From Comamonadaceae bacterium (lineage in GTDB: Bacteria > Pseudomonadota > Gammaproteobacteria > Burkholderiales > Burkholderiaceae_C): DNA of 64,000 nucleotides. Under the pieces are notes generated by a model that had not been told where the DNA came from, did not search any database, and saw nothing but the letters and a program-made list of their open reading frames with translations. Below are positions 1-9,044 of this stretch, in pieces (position 1 is the first letter of the stretch; each line of letters begins with the position of its first letter). Both the position numbers and the translations under genes were made by a program. Location of the stretch: positions 20,593 to 84,592 of the forward strand of contig CANCLK010000003.1 in the NCBI GenBank assembly GCA_947378785.1, read 5' to 3'.

Positions 1-726
1 GCCGCTCTCGGCTGCAGTGGGAACGTTCGGCAGATCGGGCGTGCGCGCATCGCCCATCACCGCCAAGGCGCGCAGTGCGTTGCCCTTGATCTGGCCGAGG
101 ATCGGCGCGACGATTTCGACGGCCGCATCGATGTCGCCGGCGCGCAATGCGGTCACCACCGCCGGCGTGCCATTGAAGGGCACCACCTGCGCGTCGATGC
201 CTGCACTGCTTTTGAACATCTGCGCGGCCAAGTTCTGCGTGCTGCCCACATTGATGGAGCCGATGTTCAGGCGGCCTGGGTTGGCACGCGCGTAGGCCAG
301 CAGTTCGGGTAGGGTCTTGAAGCGCGAGTTGGCACCGGTCACCACCGCCATGTCGAAGTAAGCCAGGGTCGTGATGGGGGCCAAGTCTTTCAATGTGTCG
401 TAAGGCAGGGACTTGAACATGCTGGCCGTCACCGCAACGCTGTTGGTCATCAGCAGCAGTGTGAGACCGTCGGGCGAAGCCTTGGCCACCGAGTTCGTCG
501 CCACCACGCCACCAGCGCCAGGCTTGTTGTCGATCACGATGGGCTGGCCCATGGATTCAGACATCTTCTGGGCCACGATGCGGGCTGTGAGGTCGCCAGC
601 GCCGCCCGGTCCGAAAGGCACAACGAAGCGGATGGTGCGGGGCGTCGACTGGGCCTGCGCCGTTAGCAGAGCACCGGTGCCCAGTAACAGCGCCAAGCCA
701 GCGCGGATAAGCAAGGAGTTAAACAT
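1..726 (-). CDS. Bug-family (TctC-like) periplasmic solute-binding protein, C-terminus cut by window edge
   Basis: The minus strand is open from an ATG at 726 to the window edge, giving about 242 of the usual 320 or so residues. A secretory signal peptide (MFNSLLIRAGLALLLGTGAL, cleavage near AQA) is followed by family hallmarks: the IRFVVPFGPGGAGD loop, the DNKPGAGG segment and PDGLTLLL. Bug/TctC proteins are high-affinity periplasmic receptors for carboxylates or other small acids and can serve a TctAB permease. No permease gene is adjacent, so this is an orphan receptor and its ligand is unknown. A purine-rich GAGAGACA lies 7 bases before the ATG and supports the start. The gene lies downstream of the cytochrome b561 gene on the same strand, with 122 bases between. 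The family call is firm; the ligand is not inferable. Confidence 0.9.
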   Translation of the reverse strand, partial: MFNSLLIRAGLALLLGTGALLTAQAQSTPRTIRFVVPFGPGGAGDLTARIVAQKMSESMGQPIVIDNKPGAGGVVATNSVAKASPDGLTLLLMTNSVAVTASMFKSLPYDTLKDLAPITTLAYFDMAVVTGANSRFKTLPELLAYARANPGRLNIGSINVGSTQNLAAQMFKSSAGIDAQVVPFNGTPAVVTALRAGDIDAAVEIVAPILGQIKGNALRALAVMGDARTPDLPNVPTAAESG

Positions 727-848
727 GTGTTGTCTCTCGCGAGTTGAAGTTAGTCGGACAGTGTCGCAAAAAGGCGGTGGGCAATCACGTTCGTACTGCA
801 TAGCTGTTATGCAGTGCCGCATCCGAAAGAATGCCTCGAAGCCCTCAC

Positions 849-1418
849 TCACCGCGATCTGCGACGTGGCAGCATGGCAGCGAGAACGCCATCTTTAAGC
901 ACCACGTGATGGTAAATGGCTGCTGCTGCGTGCAAGCCTGCGAGCCACATGATGGCGTCCCCTAGGAACTGATGTACATCACCCCAATCGGCCAATGCTG
1001 CCATGCTGGACCCCGCCATCAGGGGGATCGGGTCAAGGCGGAATCCGCCCAGTAGCGTGAGCGGAATGTTCCGACTGCTCAATGCCAATAACGCGGAGAC
1101 GGGCAACGCGAGCAAGAGGGCCCACAAGCCCACGTGCACCAACTTGGCAGCGATACGCATCCAAGGATCCATCGGTATGTGCGGTGTGCTTGAGCGAAGG
1201 GCCCCCCACAAAAGCCGCAACACGGTCAATGCCATGACCAACATGCCCAGAGACTCGTGCCAGACGATGTCAATTCGGGTCGCCGGGTCGATGCCTTGCT
1301 TCATCAGGCGACCGAAGTGCTCCGGTCCGAGGATGAAGGCAATGACGACGAAGATGGCCGTGAGCCAATGAAAGGTTTGGCTGACGGCATCGTATTGGGT
1401 TTTGGATTGCTGGTTCAT
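849..1418 (-). CDS. Cytochrome b561 family protein
   Basis: About 189 residues with four predicted membrane helices and histidines placed as in diheme b561 proteins: FHWLTA in helix 1, WHESLGML in helix 2, VHVGLWA in helix 3, and GLHAAAAIYHH before a C-terminal VLKDG motif. The family carries two b-type hemes in the inner membrane and moves electrons from quinol, for example as a superoxide:ubiquinone oxidoreductase in the CybB group. The reading frame stays open upstream to 1571, but the added 51 residues show no family similarity. MNQQSKTQYDAVSQTFHW at 1418 matches the normal N-terminus, so I chose it although its ribosome-binding site is weak. Its 5' end faces the RND efflux operon across about 260 bases. 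The partner and exact role are unknown. Confidence 0.85.
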   Translation of the reverse strand: MNQQSKTQYDAVSQTFHWLTAIFVVIAFILGPEHFGRLMKQGIDPATRIDIVWHESLGMLVMALTVLRLLWGALRSSTPHIPMDPWMRIAAKLVHVGLWALLLALPVSALLALSSRNIPLTLLGGFRLDPIPLMAGSSMAALADWGDVHQFLGDAIMWLAGLHAAAAIYHHVVLKDGVLAAMLPRRRSR

Positions 1419-1677
1419 GAAGTCGCCATAAAGTTGAAGGAATTGTGCCGCTTGAATATGAGTCGTTGAGACATGGCTCCCCGTCGTTTGTGTACGGTTT
1501 GTAAAGTCATTGGTCCGTACGTGAAAACCCCGGTCTTGCTCAACAGTACATTCGGTAACATCCCGGATCAATAGTTATAAACGCAGAAGAATTTTTTCTG
1601 CAGAGTAAATGCCTCGACTGGGTTCTCAGTTAAGACATTCGTTTTAGACCCAGCTAAGTTCCCGGAGCGAATTTTTC

Positions 1678-4600
1678 ATGTCAATGGTGAAATTGGCGCT
1701 CACGCGTCCGTACACATTTATTGTGATGGCGATGCTGATCGTCTTGGGCACGCCCTTTGCCTTGCTCAACATGGCGACGGATATTTTCCCGGAAATCAAT
1801 ATTCCGGTGATCAGCGTGATCTGGAATTACAACGGACTCCCTGCGCAGGAAATGGGTCAGCGCGTTGCGGGTCAGACCGAGCGGGGTCTCACCACGGTGG
1901 TGAGCGATATTGAACATATTGAATCTAACTCTTTGTATGGCGTCAGCGTCATCAAGGTGTTCTTTCAGCCAGGCGTCAACATTCAGACGGCGATCGCACA
2001 GGTTGTGGCTTCCGTGCAGACGCAAGTGCGTCAATTGCCCCCCGGAATCACACCGCCGCTGGTGATCAAATATTCAGCGTCCAGCATCCCAGTCATGCAG
2101 TTAGCTTTGTCGAGCCCGACGCTGGCTGAAAACGCGTTGTTCGACGTCGCTGTCAACGGCTTGCGTCCGCAGCTCATCACCGTGCCTGGGGTGGCGTCAC
2201 CTTTCCCATATGGCGGCAAAGTTCGGGTGATCTCCGTCGACCTCGACATCCAGGCGCTGCAGGCTAGAGGACTCTCGCCGGCTGACGTGGTGAATGCGGT
2301 GAACACCCAAAATTTGATCCTACCTTCAGGCACCGTCAAATTGGGTGAAACTGAATATGCCGTTCGCATGAATGGCTCGCCTGATGTGCTGGGCGAGCTC
2401 AACGACTTGCCGGTCAGGACCTTGAACAACGCCACCACGTATCTGCGCGAAGTGGCCTACGTACGTGACGGATTTCAACCGCAGACGAATGTGGTGAGGC
2501 AGGACGGTCTTCGCGGCGTGCTGATCTCAGTGTTGAAAAACGGTGGCGCTTCCACGCTGGACATCGTGGCTAACGTCAAAGCCTTGTTGCCGAAAGCGGT
2601 GCAGACTTTGCCGGCTGACGTCAAGGTGACGCCCTTGTTCGACCAGTCGGTGTTTGTGAAAGCCGCCGTCTTGGGGGTGGTCACCGAGGCGTTGATCGCG
2701 GCCGCCTTGACCGCGTTGATGGTGCTGCTGTTCTTGGGTAATTGGCGTAGCACGGTCATCATTGCGTTGACCATTCCCTTGTCTATCCTGGCCTCGATTC
2801 TGGCGCTGTATGCCCTTGGTGAGACTCTTAATTTGATGACGCTGGGCGGTTTGGCATTGTCGGTCGGTATTCTGGTGGACCAAGCGATCGTGACGATTGA
2901 AAACATCGAGCGTCATTTGCATCTGGGCAAGGAGTTGAACGAGGCGATTGAAGTGGGAGCGGGGGAGATCGGCCCTGCCGCGTTTGTGGCCACCTTGTGT
3001 ATCTGTATTGTTTTCGTGCCCATGTTCTTTCTATCGGGGGTGGCGCGTTTTCTGTTTGTACCCTTGGCCGAAGCGGTTGTGTTTGCCATGATCGCCTCCT
3101 ACATCTTGTCGCGAACCTTGGTGCCCACCTTGGTCATGTTGATGATGGGCGGGGTTCATGAGGCGGCTAAGGCGGACACCAACCCCGGTCTGTTGCAGCG
3201 GGTTTACAGAAGCTTTGACGCCCAGTTTGAGCATGTTCGTCGGGCTTACACGCTGGCTTTGTCCGCGGCGCTGTCACACCGTGGGCAATTTATTTCCTTG
3301 TTCCTCGGGTTTTGTCTGCTGTCTTGCCTGCTGTATCCCTTGCTCGGACGTGACTTTTTCCCAAGCGTCGATGCCGGCCAGATGCGCCTCCATATGCGTG
3401 CACCGACGGGCACTCGCATTGAGGAAACTGCGCGGATCGCAGATGCCGTTGAAGCCGCCATTCGTGAATTGGTGCCGGCCGATCAGCTCGAAACTATTTT
3501 GGACAACGTGGGCCTGCCCAACAGCGGTATCAACCTGTCGTACAGCAATGCGGGCACCATTGGCACGATGGACGCTGAGATCATGATGTCCTTGAAGGAA
3601 GGGCATCGGCCGACCGAAGGCTTTGTCACCCTGTTACGCACCGAGTTACCCAAACGTTTCCCGACGGTTGAATTCTTTTTTCAGCCTGCCGATATTTCAA
3701 CGCAAATTCTCAACTTCGGATTGCCTGCGGCGATTGATGTGCAGTTCACGGGCAGTGATCTGGTGGGCAATGCTGCAAGAGCTGCCGAACTGACGGCCGC
3801 GATCCGGAAAATCCCGGGAGCGGTCGATGCGCATGTCCACCAACGGTTGGATGGCCCGGTGGTTTATTTGAAAATGGACCGGACCCGTTTGCAACACTTT
3901 GGGTTGGGTGCCACGAACGTTGGCCAAAACGTATTGATTGCTTTGTCTGGCAGCTCCCAGACCGCACCGGCGTTCTGGCTGAATCCGAAAAATGGCGTGG
4001 TCTACAACGTGGTGGTTCAGTCCCCACAGTACAAGGTGGACTCGATCGATTCGTTGCTGAGCCTTCCCATCGGTCCAGCTCCGAATGCCAACAGCGGCGT
4101 CAATGGAGCGACCGTTTCTAACACCACCAACCAATTGCTGGGCAATCTGGTGGAAGCACGCACCGGCCGGCAGTTGCCTATCGTTTCACGCTACAACTTG
4201 CAGCCCGCCATCGATGTGTACGTGGGGGTTCAGGGCACAGACCTGGCCAGCGTTGCTGACAAGATCAAAGTCCTCGTCGACGAGATTTCGCCTAAACTGG
4301 CGCGGGGTAACCAAGTGGTCATCCGCGGCCAAGTGGAAACCATGCGCTCGTCCTTCATTGGACTTGGTTTGGGGCTGGCGATGGCCATTGTGTTGGTCTA
4401 CCTGTTGATCGTGGTGACCTTTCAGTCTTGGATTGATGCCGCAATTATCATCACGGCCTTGCCTGCTGCGCTGGCAGGTATCGCTTGGATCTTGTTCATC
4501 ACGGGCACCACGCTCAGTGTGCCGGCCCTGACCGGGGCGATCATGACGATGGGTGTGGCCACTGCGAACAGTATTTTGGTCATTGCTTTTGCACGCCAAC

Positions 4601-4905
4601 GACGAGAGGATGGCATCACGCCATTGTCCTGTGCCCTAGAAGCGGGTGCCACCCGAATTCGCCCGGTGTTGATGACGGCGCTTGCCATGATCATTGGCAT
4701 GATTCCCATGGCCCTGGGTCTGGGTGAGGGTGCTGAACAAAATGCACCTTTGGGTCGTGCCGTGATTGGCGGTCTGCTGTTTGCGACTGTTTCCACCCTG
4801 TTTTTTGTCCCCGTTATTTATGCTGAAGTTCATCAGCGCCTGTCGCATCGCAAAGAGCGTCAACAGGCCGCGCGTGAATTTGGTCTTTCGTCTCAGGAGC
4901 GTTGA
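1678..4905 (+). CDS. RND (HAE1-type) multidrug efflux permease
   Basis: At 1075 residues it has the normal size for AcrB/MexB-type inner-membrane proton-driven pumps. The N-terminal helix is followed by the family motif DIFPEINIPVISV. Two large periplasmic loops separate helices 1-2 and 7-8, and the second half repeats the first. In helix 4 the AcrB Asp407-Asp408 pair reads D401-Q402 (ILVDQAIVTIENIER). In helix 10 the AcrB Lys940 position appears as A963 (VATANSILVIAFAR). The standard relay is therefore altered, suggesting a divergent HAE1 subfamily. A GGAG sits 9 bases before the ATG. It is first in a three-gene operon: the adaptor starts 3 bases after its stop, then comes the outer-membrane factor. 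Substrates cannot be read from sequence. Confidence 0.93.
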   Translation: MSMVKLALTRPYTFIVMAMLIVLGTPFALLNMATDIFPEINIPVISVIWNYNGLPAQEMGQRVAGQTERGLTTVVSDIEHIESNSLYGVSVIKVFFQPGVNIQTAIAQVVASVQTQVRQLPPGITPPLVIKYSASSIPVMQLALSSPTLAENALFDVAVNGLRPQLITVPGVASPFPYGGKVRVISVDLDIQALQARGLSPADVVNAVNTQNLILPSGTVKLGETEYAVRMNGSPDVLGELNDLPVRTLNNATTYLREVAYVRDGFQPQTNVVRQDGLRGVLISVLKNGGASTLDIVANVKALLPKAVQTLPADVKVTPLFDQSVFVKAAVLGVVTEALIAAALTALMVLLFLGNWRSTVIIALTIPLSILASILALYALGETLNLMTLGGLALSVGILVDQAIVTIENIERHLHLGKELNEAIEVGAGEIGPAAFVATLCICIVFVPMFFLSGVARFLFVPLAEAVVFAMIASYILSRTLVPTLVMLMMGGVHEAAKADTNPGLLQRVYRSFDAQFEHVRRAYTLALSAALSHRGQFISLFLGFCLLSCLLYPLLGRDFFPSVDAGQMRLHMRAPTGTRIEETARIADAVEAAIRELVPADQLETILDNVGLPNSGINLSYSNAGTIGTMDAEIMMSLKEGHRPTEGFVTLLRTELPKRFPTVEFFFQPADISTQILNFGLPAAIDVQFTGSDLVGNAARAAELTAAIRKIPGAVDAHVHQRLDGPVVYLKMDRTRLQHFGLGATNVGQNVLIALSGSSQTAPAFWLNPKNGVVYNVVVQSPQYKVDSIDSLLSLPIGPAPNANSGVNGATVSNTTNQLLGNLVEARTGRQLPIVSRYNLQPAIDVYVGVQGTDLASVADKIKVLVDEISPKLARGNQVVIRGQVETMRSSFIGLGLGLAMAIVLVYLLIVVTFQSWIDAAIIITALPAALAGIAWILFITGTTLSVPALTGAIMTMGVATANSILVIAFARQRREDGITPLSCALEAGATRIRPVLMTALAMIIGMIPMALGLGEGAEQNAPLGRAVIGGLLFATVSTLFFVPVIYAEVHQRLSHRKERQQAAREFGLSSQER

Positions 4906-4908
4906 TAC

Positions 4909-6180
4909 ATGTCTGAAGAGCGTCATTCCCAAATGGCTGTCCATCCCCTGAAGGTTGAGGACGCCGGCGAGTTGTTGAAGCGGGGCGCCATCGTGCGCCG
5001 AACCAAAATAGTGGTGGCGGTTGTGCTGGTGTTGTTGGGGCTCGGTGCGGCCCGCACGGTCATCAGTCGCATTCAGAACAACAAAGAACTTGATGCAGGT
5101 GTGGTCGAGAGAAGTCGCAACTATGTGAAGACCACCGTGGTCAATTCGAGTGAAGCCGCCCAAACGATTGTCCTGCCAGGAACACTTCAAGGCTTCACGC
5201 AGTCGCCCATTTATGCGCGGGCCGGTGGTTACGTCAAACGTTGGACCAAAGATATTGGCGCCCGTGTGAGCCGTGGTGAATTGCTGGCTGAAATTGAAAC
5301 CCCCGAAACCGATCAGCAACTCTCGCAGGCCATTGCTGTACAGCAGCAGACTCAATTTAGTTTGGAGTTGGCTAAAAGCACTGCGGCGCGTTGGGATGCT
5401 CTGCGTAAGAAGGACGTGGTCTCTCAGCAGGAGGTCGATGAGAAGCGCAGCGCCAGCGACCAGGCTGTTTCTAACTTGGCAGCGGCTGTCGCCAATGTGC
5501 AGCGCTTAAGCCAGTTGCAAGGGTTCAAAAAATTACTGGCCCCCACCGATGGGGTGATCACCCGACGTAACGTGGACACGGGCGACCTGATTGATGCTGG
5601 CGCCGGCGGCGGTTTGGCCCGCGCCCTGTTTGTGGTGACGCAAACTGACCCTTTGCGTCTTTATATCAACGTGCCACAAAGCTACGCGCAATTGATCAAA
5701 GTTGGGCAGAGCGTGGTGGTGACTCAGGCGGAATTGAGCGGGCAAAAGTTTGAGGGAAAAATCGCCCGCACGGGCGCCTCTATTGACACGCAGTCACGAA
5801 CGCTTCAAGTGGAAGTGTCACTGGCCAACAAAGACGGCATTCTGCTGCCGGGTGCTTTTGTGCAAGTTGCACTGCCGCTGTCGCTGAGTCGCAGCCTGGG
5901 CATTCCGAACAACGCCCTGATTATTCGCGGCGAGGGCACGATGGTGGCCGTGGTGGACGAAAAAAATCGCGTGAACATCAAACCGGTGCAACTGGGACGT
6001 AACTATGGTGTGAGGGTTGAGGTCATGAGCGGTCTGACCAGCGGGGAACGCTTGGTGCTGAACCCCCCCGACTCGCTGAGCACGGGCGATGAGGTTTCCT
6101 TTGTCGCCGCAGAGGATGACAAAGTGGTCAAGCCGGCAGGTGAAAAAGGCAAGGGCGATGCCCCTAAAACGAAACCGTGA
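4909..6180 (+). CDS. RND efflux periplasmic adaptor (membrane fusion protein)
   Basis: 423 residues. A short cytoplasmic N-terminus is followed by one membrane anchor at about residues 33-52. The usual adaptor domains come next: a lipoyl/barrel-sandwich half starting near IYARAGGYVKRW, a coiled-coil hairpin (about 145-205, rich in Gln/Ala with ELAKSTAARWDALRKKD), the second lipoyl half (LAPTDGVITRRNVDTGDLI), a beta-barrel and a membrane-proximal domain. It should bridge the permease encoded just upstream to the outer-membrane channel encoded just downstream. No lipobox is present, so it is anchored by the helix, not by lipid. A Lys/Gly-rich C-terminal tail is probably disordered. Only 3 bases separate it from the permease stop, and its own stop overlaps a possible GTG start of the next gene, so all three are surely cotranscribed. 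Confidence 0.93.
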   Translation: MSEERHSQMAVHPLKVEDAGELLKRGAIVRRTKIVVAVVLVLLGLGAARTVISRIQNNKELDAGVVERSRNYVKTTVVNSSEAAQTIVLPGTLQGFTQSPIYARAGGYVKRWTKDIGARVSRGELLAEIETPETDQQLSQAIAVQQQTQFSLELAKSTAARWDALRKKDVVSQQEVDEKRSASDQAVSNLAAAVANVQRLSQLQGFKKLLAPTDGVITRRNVDTGDLIDAGAGGGLARALFVVTQTDPLRLYINVPQSYAQLIKVGQSVVVTQAELSGQKFEGKIARTGASIDTQSRTLQVEVSLANKDGILLPGAFVQVALPLSLSRSLGIPNNALIIRGEGTMVAVVDEKNRVNIKPVQLGRNYGVRVEVMSGLTSGERLVLNPPDSLSTGDEVSFVAAEDDKVVKPAGEKGKGDAPKTKP

Positions 6181-6194
6181 GCCTAACGCGAATC

Positions 6195-7619
6195 ATGAAA
6201 TTCAAATTTCTTTTAAGTGCTAGCGCGTTGTTGGCGGGGTGCTCTTCGGCGCCCATTTACAACAAGCCTCAGGTCGATATGCCTGTGACCTGGCAAACCC
6301 AAGCACCATGGCGGCAAGGGGCGCCGAACGATCTGGCAGCAAAAGGCCCTTGGTGGGAACGGTTCAATGACGTCCAACTGAATGCCTTGGAAGAGAAGGC
6401 GATGTTGAACAACCAGACATTGGCCGCTGCCAATGCCCGCTTGGCGCAGGCAAGAGCGACGCTTGGGGCGAGTTCGGCCAGTTTGTTTCCGCAGGTCAGT
6501 GTGGGAGCCCGTGTTGCGAACCAGCGCATTTCTGCCAACAGGCCGCTCACCAAACCCAATACGCCGAACTTCACGACGATTCAAAATGATTACTCGCCAT
6601 CCATTGCGGTGAGCTATGAGTTTGATTTGGCTGGTCGAGTGCAAAGTTTGGTGGAGGGTGCCACCGCTTCAGCGGAGCAATCGGCAGCGGATTTGGAAAA
6701 CACCAAGTTGCTGTTGACCGCTGATCTGGCTATCAATTACTTCAACTTGAGATCGCTCGACGCTGATCTTCAGGTACTTTCTAAATCCATCGATTTGCAA
6801 AAAAAGTTGCTGTCGATGGCTACAGACCGGCATGACTTGGGCGCAACATCGGGCCTTGAAATGGCGCAGCAGCAAGCTCTGCTGGACACCACTTTGTCCC
6901 AAGTTCACGTCCTCAAACGTCAGCGTGCGGTGTTTGAGAATGCCATTGCCACCCTGACGGGAACGCCAGCCCCACAGTTTTCAATAGCCCCTCTAGTGTT
7001 TCTTGCACTGCCTCCAGACGTTCCCCTCGGGATCCCCTCTGATGTTTTAGAGCGTCGACCAGATATTGCACTGGCCGAGCGGGCCATGGCCGCAGCCAAC
7101 GCGCAGATTGGTGTGGCCAATGCAGCCTTCTATCCAAGCGTCACCTTTGGCCCCAGTTTCGGTTTGGACAGCACACGTCTGCCAACCTTGTTTTCTGCCC
7201 CCAGTATGTTGTGGTCACTGGGTGTGTCGACAAGCCAGGTGATCTTTGATGGCGGCCGTATCAAGGCCAACGTCGATTTCAGTCGAGCCGGCTACGATGT
7301 GACGGTAGCCAATTACCGTCGCGTCGTTCTCACGGCTATGCAGGAAGTGCAGGACGGCATCAGCGGTGTGGCGTCCTTGGATCTCGCCTATAACCAAACC
7401 CTCACGGCTGTCAAAAGCGCCCAACAGGTTTTCAAAATAGCCAGCGAACGGTATGAGGGCGGTGTCGCCAACTACCTCGACGTGATTACCGCACAACAAT
7501 CGCTGCTTAACAGTGAGCGACAGGCTTCACAACTTTTGGGTCAACGTTTGGTCACGACCGTGTTTTTGATCAAGGCCTTGGGCGGCGGTTGGCAAGTTCA
7601 AGTCAGCGCAGCGCCCTAG
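6195..7619 (+). CDS. Outer-membrane efflux lipoprotein (OprM/NodT family)
   Basis: 474 residues with a lipoprotein signal peptide and lipobox LLAGC near residue 16, followed by PIYNKPQVDMPVTW, as is common in OprM/NodT channels. Two OEP (TolC-like) repeats make up the rest; the second starts near the conserved ERRPDIALAERAMAAANAQIG. Three copies would form the trans-outer-membrane duct of the efflux pump built with the two proteins encoded upstream. I chose the ATG at 6195 because it puts the lipobox at a normal distance. A GTG at 6177 that overlaps the previous stop codon would add six residues and is also possible. Neither start has a strong Shine-Dalgarno sequence, consistent with translational coupling. 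Confidence 0.92.
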   Translation: MKFKFLLSASALLAGCSSAPIYNKPQVDMPVTWQTQAPWRQGAPNDLAAKGPWWERFNDVQLNALEEKAMLNNQTLAAANARLAQARATLGASSASLFPQVSVGARVANQRISANRPLTKPNTPNFTTIQNDYSPSIAVSYEFDLAGRVQSLVEGATASAEQSAADLENTKLLLTADLAINYFNLRSLDADLQVLSKSIDLQKKLLSMATDRHDLGATSGLEMAQQQALLDTTLSQVHVLKRQRAVFENAIATLTGTPAPQFSIAPLVFLALPPDVPLGIPSDVLERRPDIALAERAMAAANAQIGVANAAFYPSVTFGPSFGLDSTRLPTLFSAPSMLWSLGVSTSQVIFDGGRIKANVDFSRAGYDVTVANYRRVVLTAMQEVQDGISGVASLDLAYNQTLTAVKSAQQVFKIASERYEGGVANYLDVITAQQSLLNSERQASQLLGQRLVTTVFLIKALGGGWQVQVSAAP

Positions 7620-7686
7620 TTTTCAATGAGCGCTCGGACTGAGCATGAATCGTTGCTTAGCAAAAAAAACATAAAAGGAGAGACAC

Positions 7687-9000
7687 ATGTTGAGTGTTGA
7701 AAAGTTTCTGGCCTTGCTGTTCATGTTGTGTGCTGCAGCGACGGCGTCTGCCGCAGGTCAAACCAACTGGGTCACCAGTTGGGCGGCGTCGGTGCAAGGA
7801 CCCTATCCAGTGGGTAACCCTTCCGCACAGCCTAATCTCTCGTTGGTGTTTCCTACGCCTGAAACGGGTGCTCGCGATCAATCGTTCAGGTTGATCGTCA
7901 AGCCGGAGCTCTGGGGCGCTAAGACGCGGTTTCGTTTTTCCAATGCACTGGGAACTCAACCGGTGACATTCGACGGTGTCTTCGTTGGCATGCAGTGGTC
8001 AGGCTCAGCGGTGATGCCGGGGACTAACCGCGCGGTTAAATTTTCTGGGAAACATGCGGTGACAGTCGCTCCGGGGGATTCGGTCTGGAGCGATGCCTTG
8101 GCATTGCCTTTTGTGAAAAAGGGGAAGGAGTTGCGTGGGCGCAAGCTCGCGGTGAGTTTCCACGTGGCAGGGACCAGCGGTCCGATGACGTGGCACGCCA
8201 AGGCGCTGCAGTCTTCCTATGTCACGCTGCCGGGCGCAGGTTCGAAAGGCGGTGACCTTTCCGAAGACGCTTTTCCCTTTGCTGTGGCCTCTTGGTACTT
8301 CCTTGACGCGCTCGACATGTCGGCACCCAAGGGGACCGGGGCCATTGTCGCTTTTGGCGATTCGATCACGGATGGCACGGCTTCGACCATGAACGGCGAC
8401 GATCGCTGGCCAGACGTTCTGGCTCGGCGCCTTGACGGGCGTTTGTCTGTGGTCAATGCGGGCATCGGTGGCAATCAAGTGGTGGGACCTCAAGAGTATT
8501 CGCCTCAAAAGCCTTTCGCCGGAGGTCCGTCAGCGTTGCAGCGCTTGGAGCGCGACGTGCTCACCCTCTCCGGTGTGAAGGCCGTCATCTGGCTTGAAGG
8601 CACCAACGACTTCAGTAAAAACGGCAACGCCGAAGCGGATGCCGTGATCTCCGGACTGCGTGACGGTGTGCTGCGAATTCGCGCCAAAATTCCGGGCGTC
8701 AAAGTGATTGGCGCGACGCTCACCTCAGCATTGGGCAGCAGTAGCCCGGCGCATGGCTTTGAACTGCAGGATGAAAAGCGCAAGAAGCTCAATGACTTCA
8801 TCCGTAGCAGCGGCGTCTTTGACGGCGTCGTGGATTTCGACCGTGCCACCAGCGATCCCTTGACCGGTGGCATGCAGGCCGCGTTTGTTCCGGACAATAC
8901 GGTCGGCGGTCCAGGCGACAAACTTCACCCCAACCGTCTGGGATATCAAGCGATGGGGATGGCGATCGATCTCAGCTTGTTTGGCGTGTCCGCCAAATAA
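7687..9000 (+). CDS. Secreted SGNH/GDSL-type hydrolase (esterase-like)
   Basis: 437 residues with a Sec signal peptide (cleavage near ASA at 20-22) and an N-terminal domain of about 190 residues of beta-rich appearance. An SGNH hydrolase domain follows. Block I is VAFGDSITDG with nucleophile S226. Block II is NAGIGGNQ (G262, N263). Block III is WLEGTND (N307). Block V is GDKLHPN with D411 and H414, completing the catalytic set. Enzymes of this architecture are exported carbohydrate esterases or lipases; the substrate here is not deducible. A clear AAAAGGAG lies just before the ATG. The gene follows the efflux operon by 67 bases on the same strand but is probably functionally separate. Confidence 0.88.
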   Translation: MLSVEKFLALLFMLCAAATASAAGQTNWVTSWAASVQGPYPVGNPSAQPNLSLVFPTPETGARDQSFRLIVKPELWGAKTRFRFSNALGTQPVTFDGVFVGMQWSGSAVMPGTNRAVKFSGKHAVTVAPGDSVWSDALALPFVKKGKELRGRKLAVSFHVAGTSGPMTWHAKALQSSYVTLPGAGSKGGDLSEDAFPFAVASWYFLDALDMSAPKGTGAIVAFGDSITDGTASTMNGDDRWPDVLARRLDGRLSVVNAGIGGNQVVGPQEYSPQKPFAGGPSALQRLERDVLTLSGVKAVIWLEGTNDFSKNGNAEADAVISGLRDGVLRIRAKIPGVKVIGATLTSALGSSSPAHGFELQDEKRKKLNDFIRSSGVFDGVVDFDRATSDPLTGGMQAAFVPDNTVGGPGDKLHPNRLGYQAMGMAIDLSLFGVSAK

Positions 9001-9023
9001 AGTTTCTCTGCATGGGACGGGTC

Positions 9024-9044
9024 TCGCTGAGCGTTGTTCAGCGA
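9024..9044. terminator. Small hairpin between convergent genes
   Basis: A perfect 7-bp stem (TCGCTGA/TCAGCGA) with a 7-base loop lies between the end of the GDSL hydrolase gene and the end of the facing Bug gene; it includes that gene's stop codon. There is no U-tract in either direction, so terminator function is only a guess from position. Confidence 0.3.
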
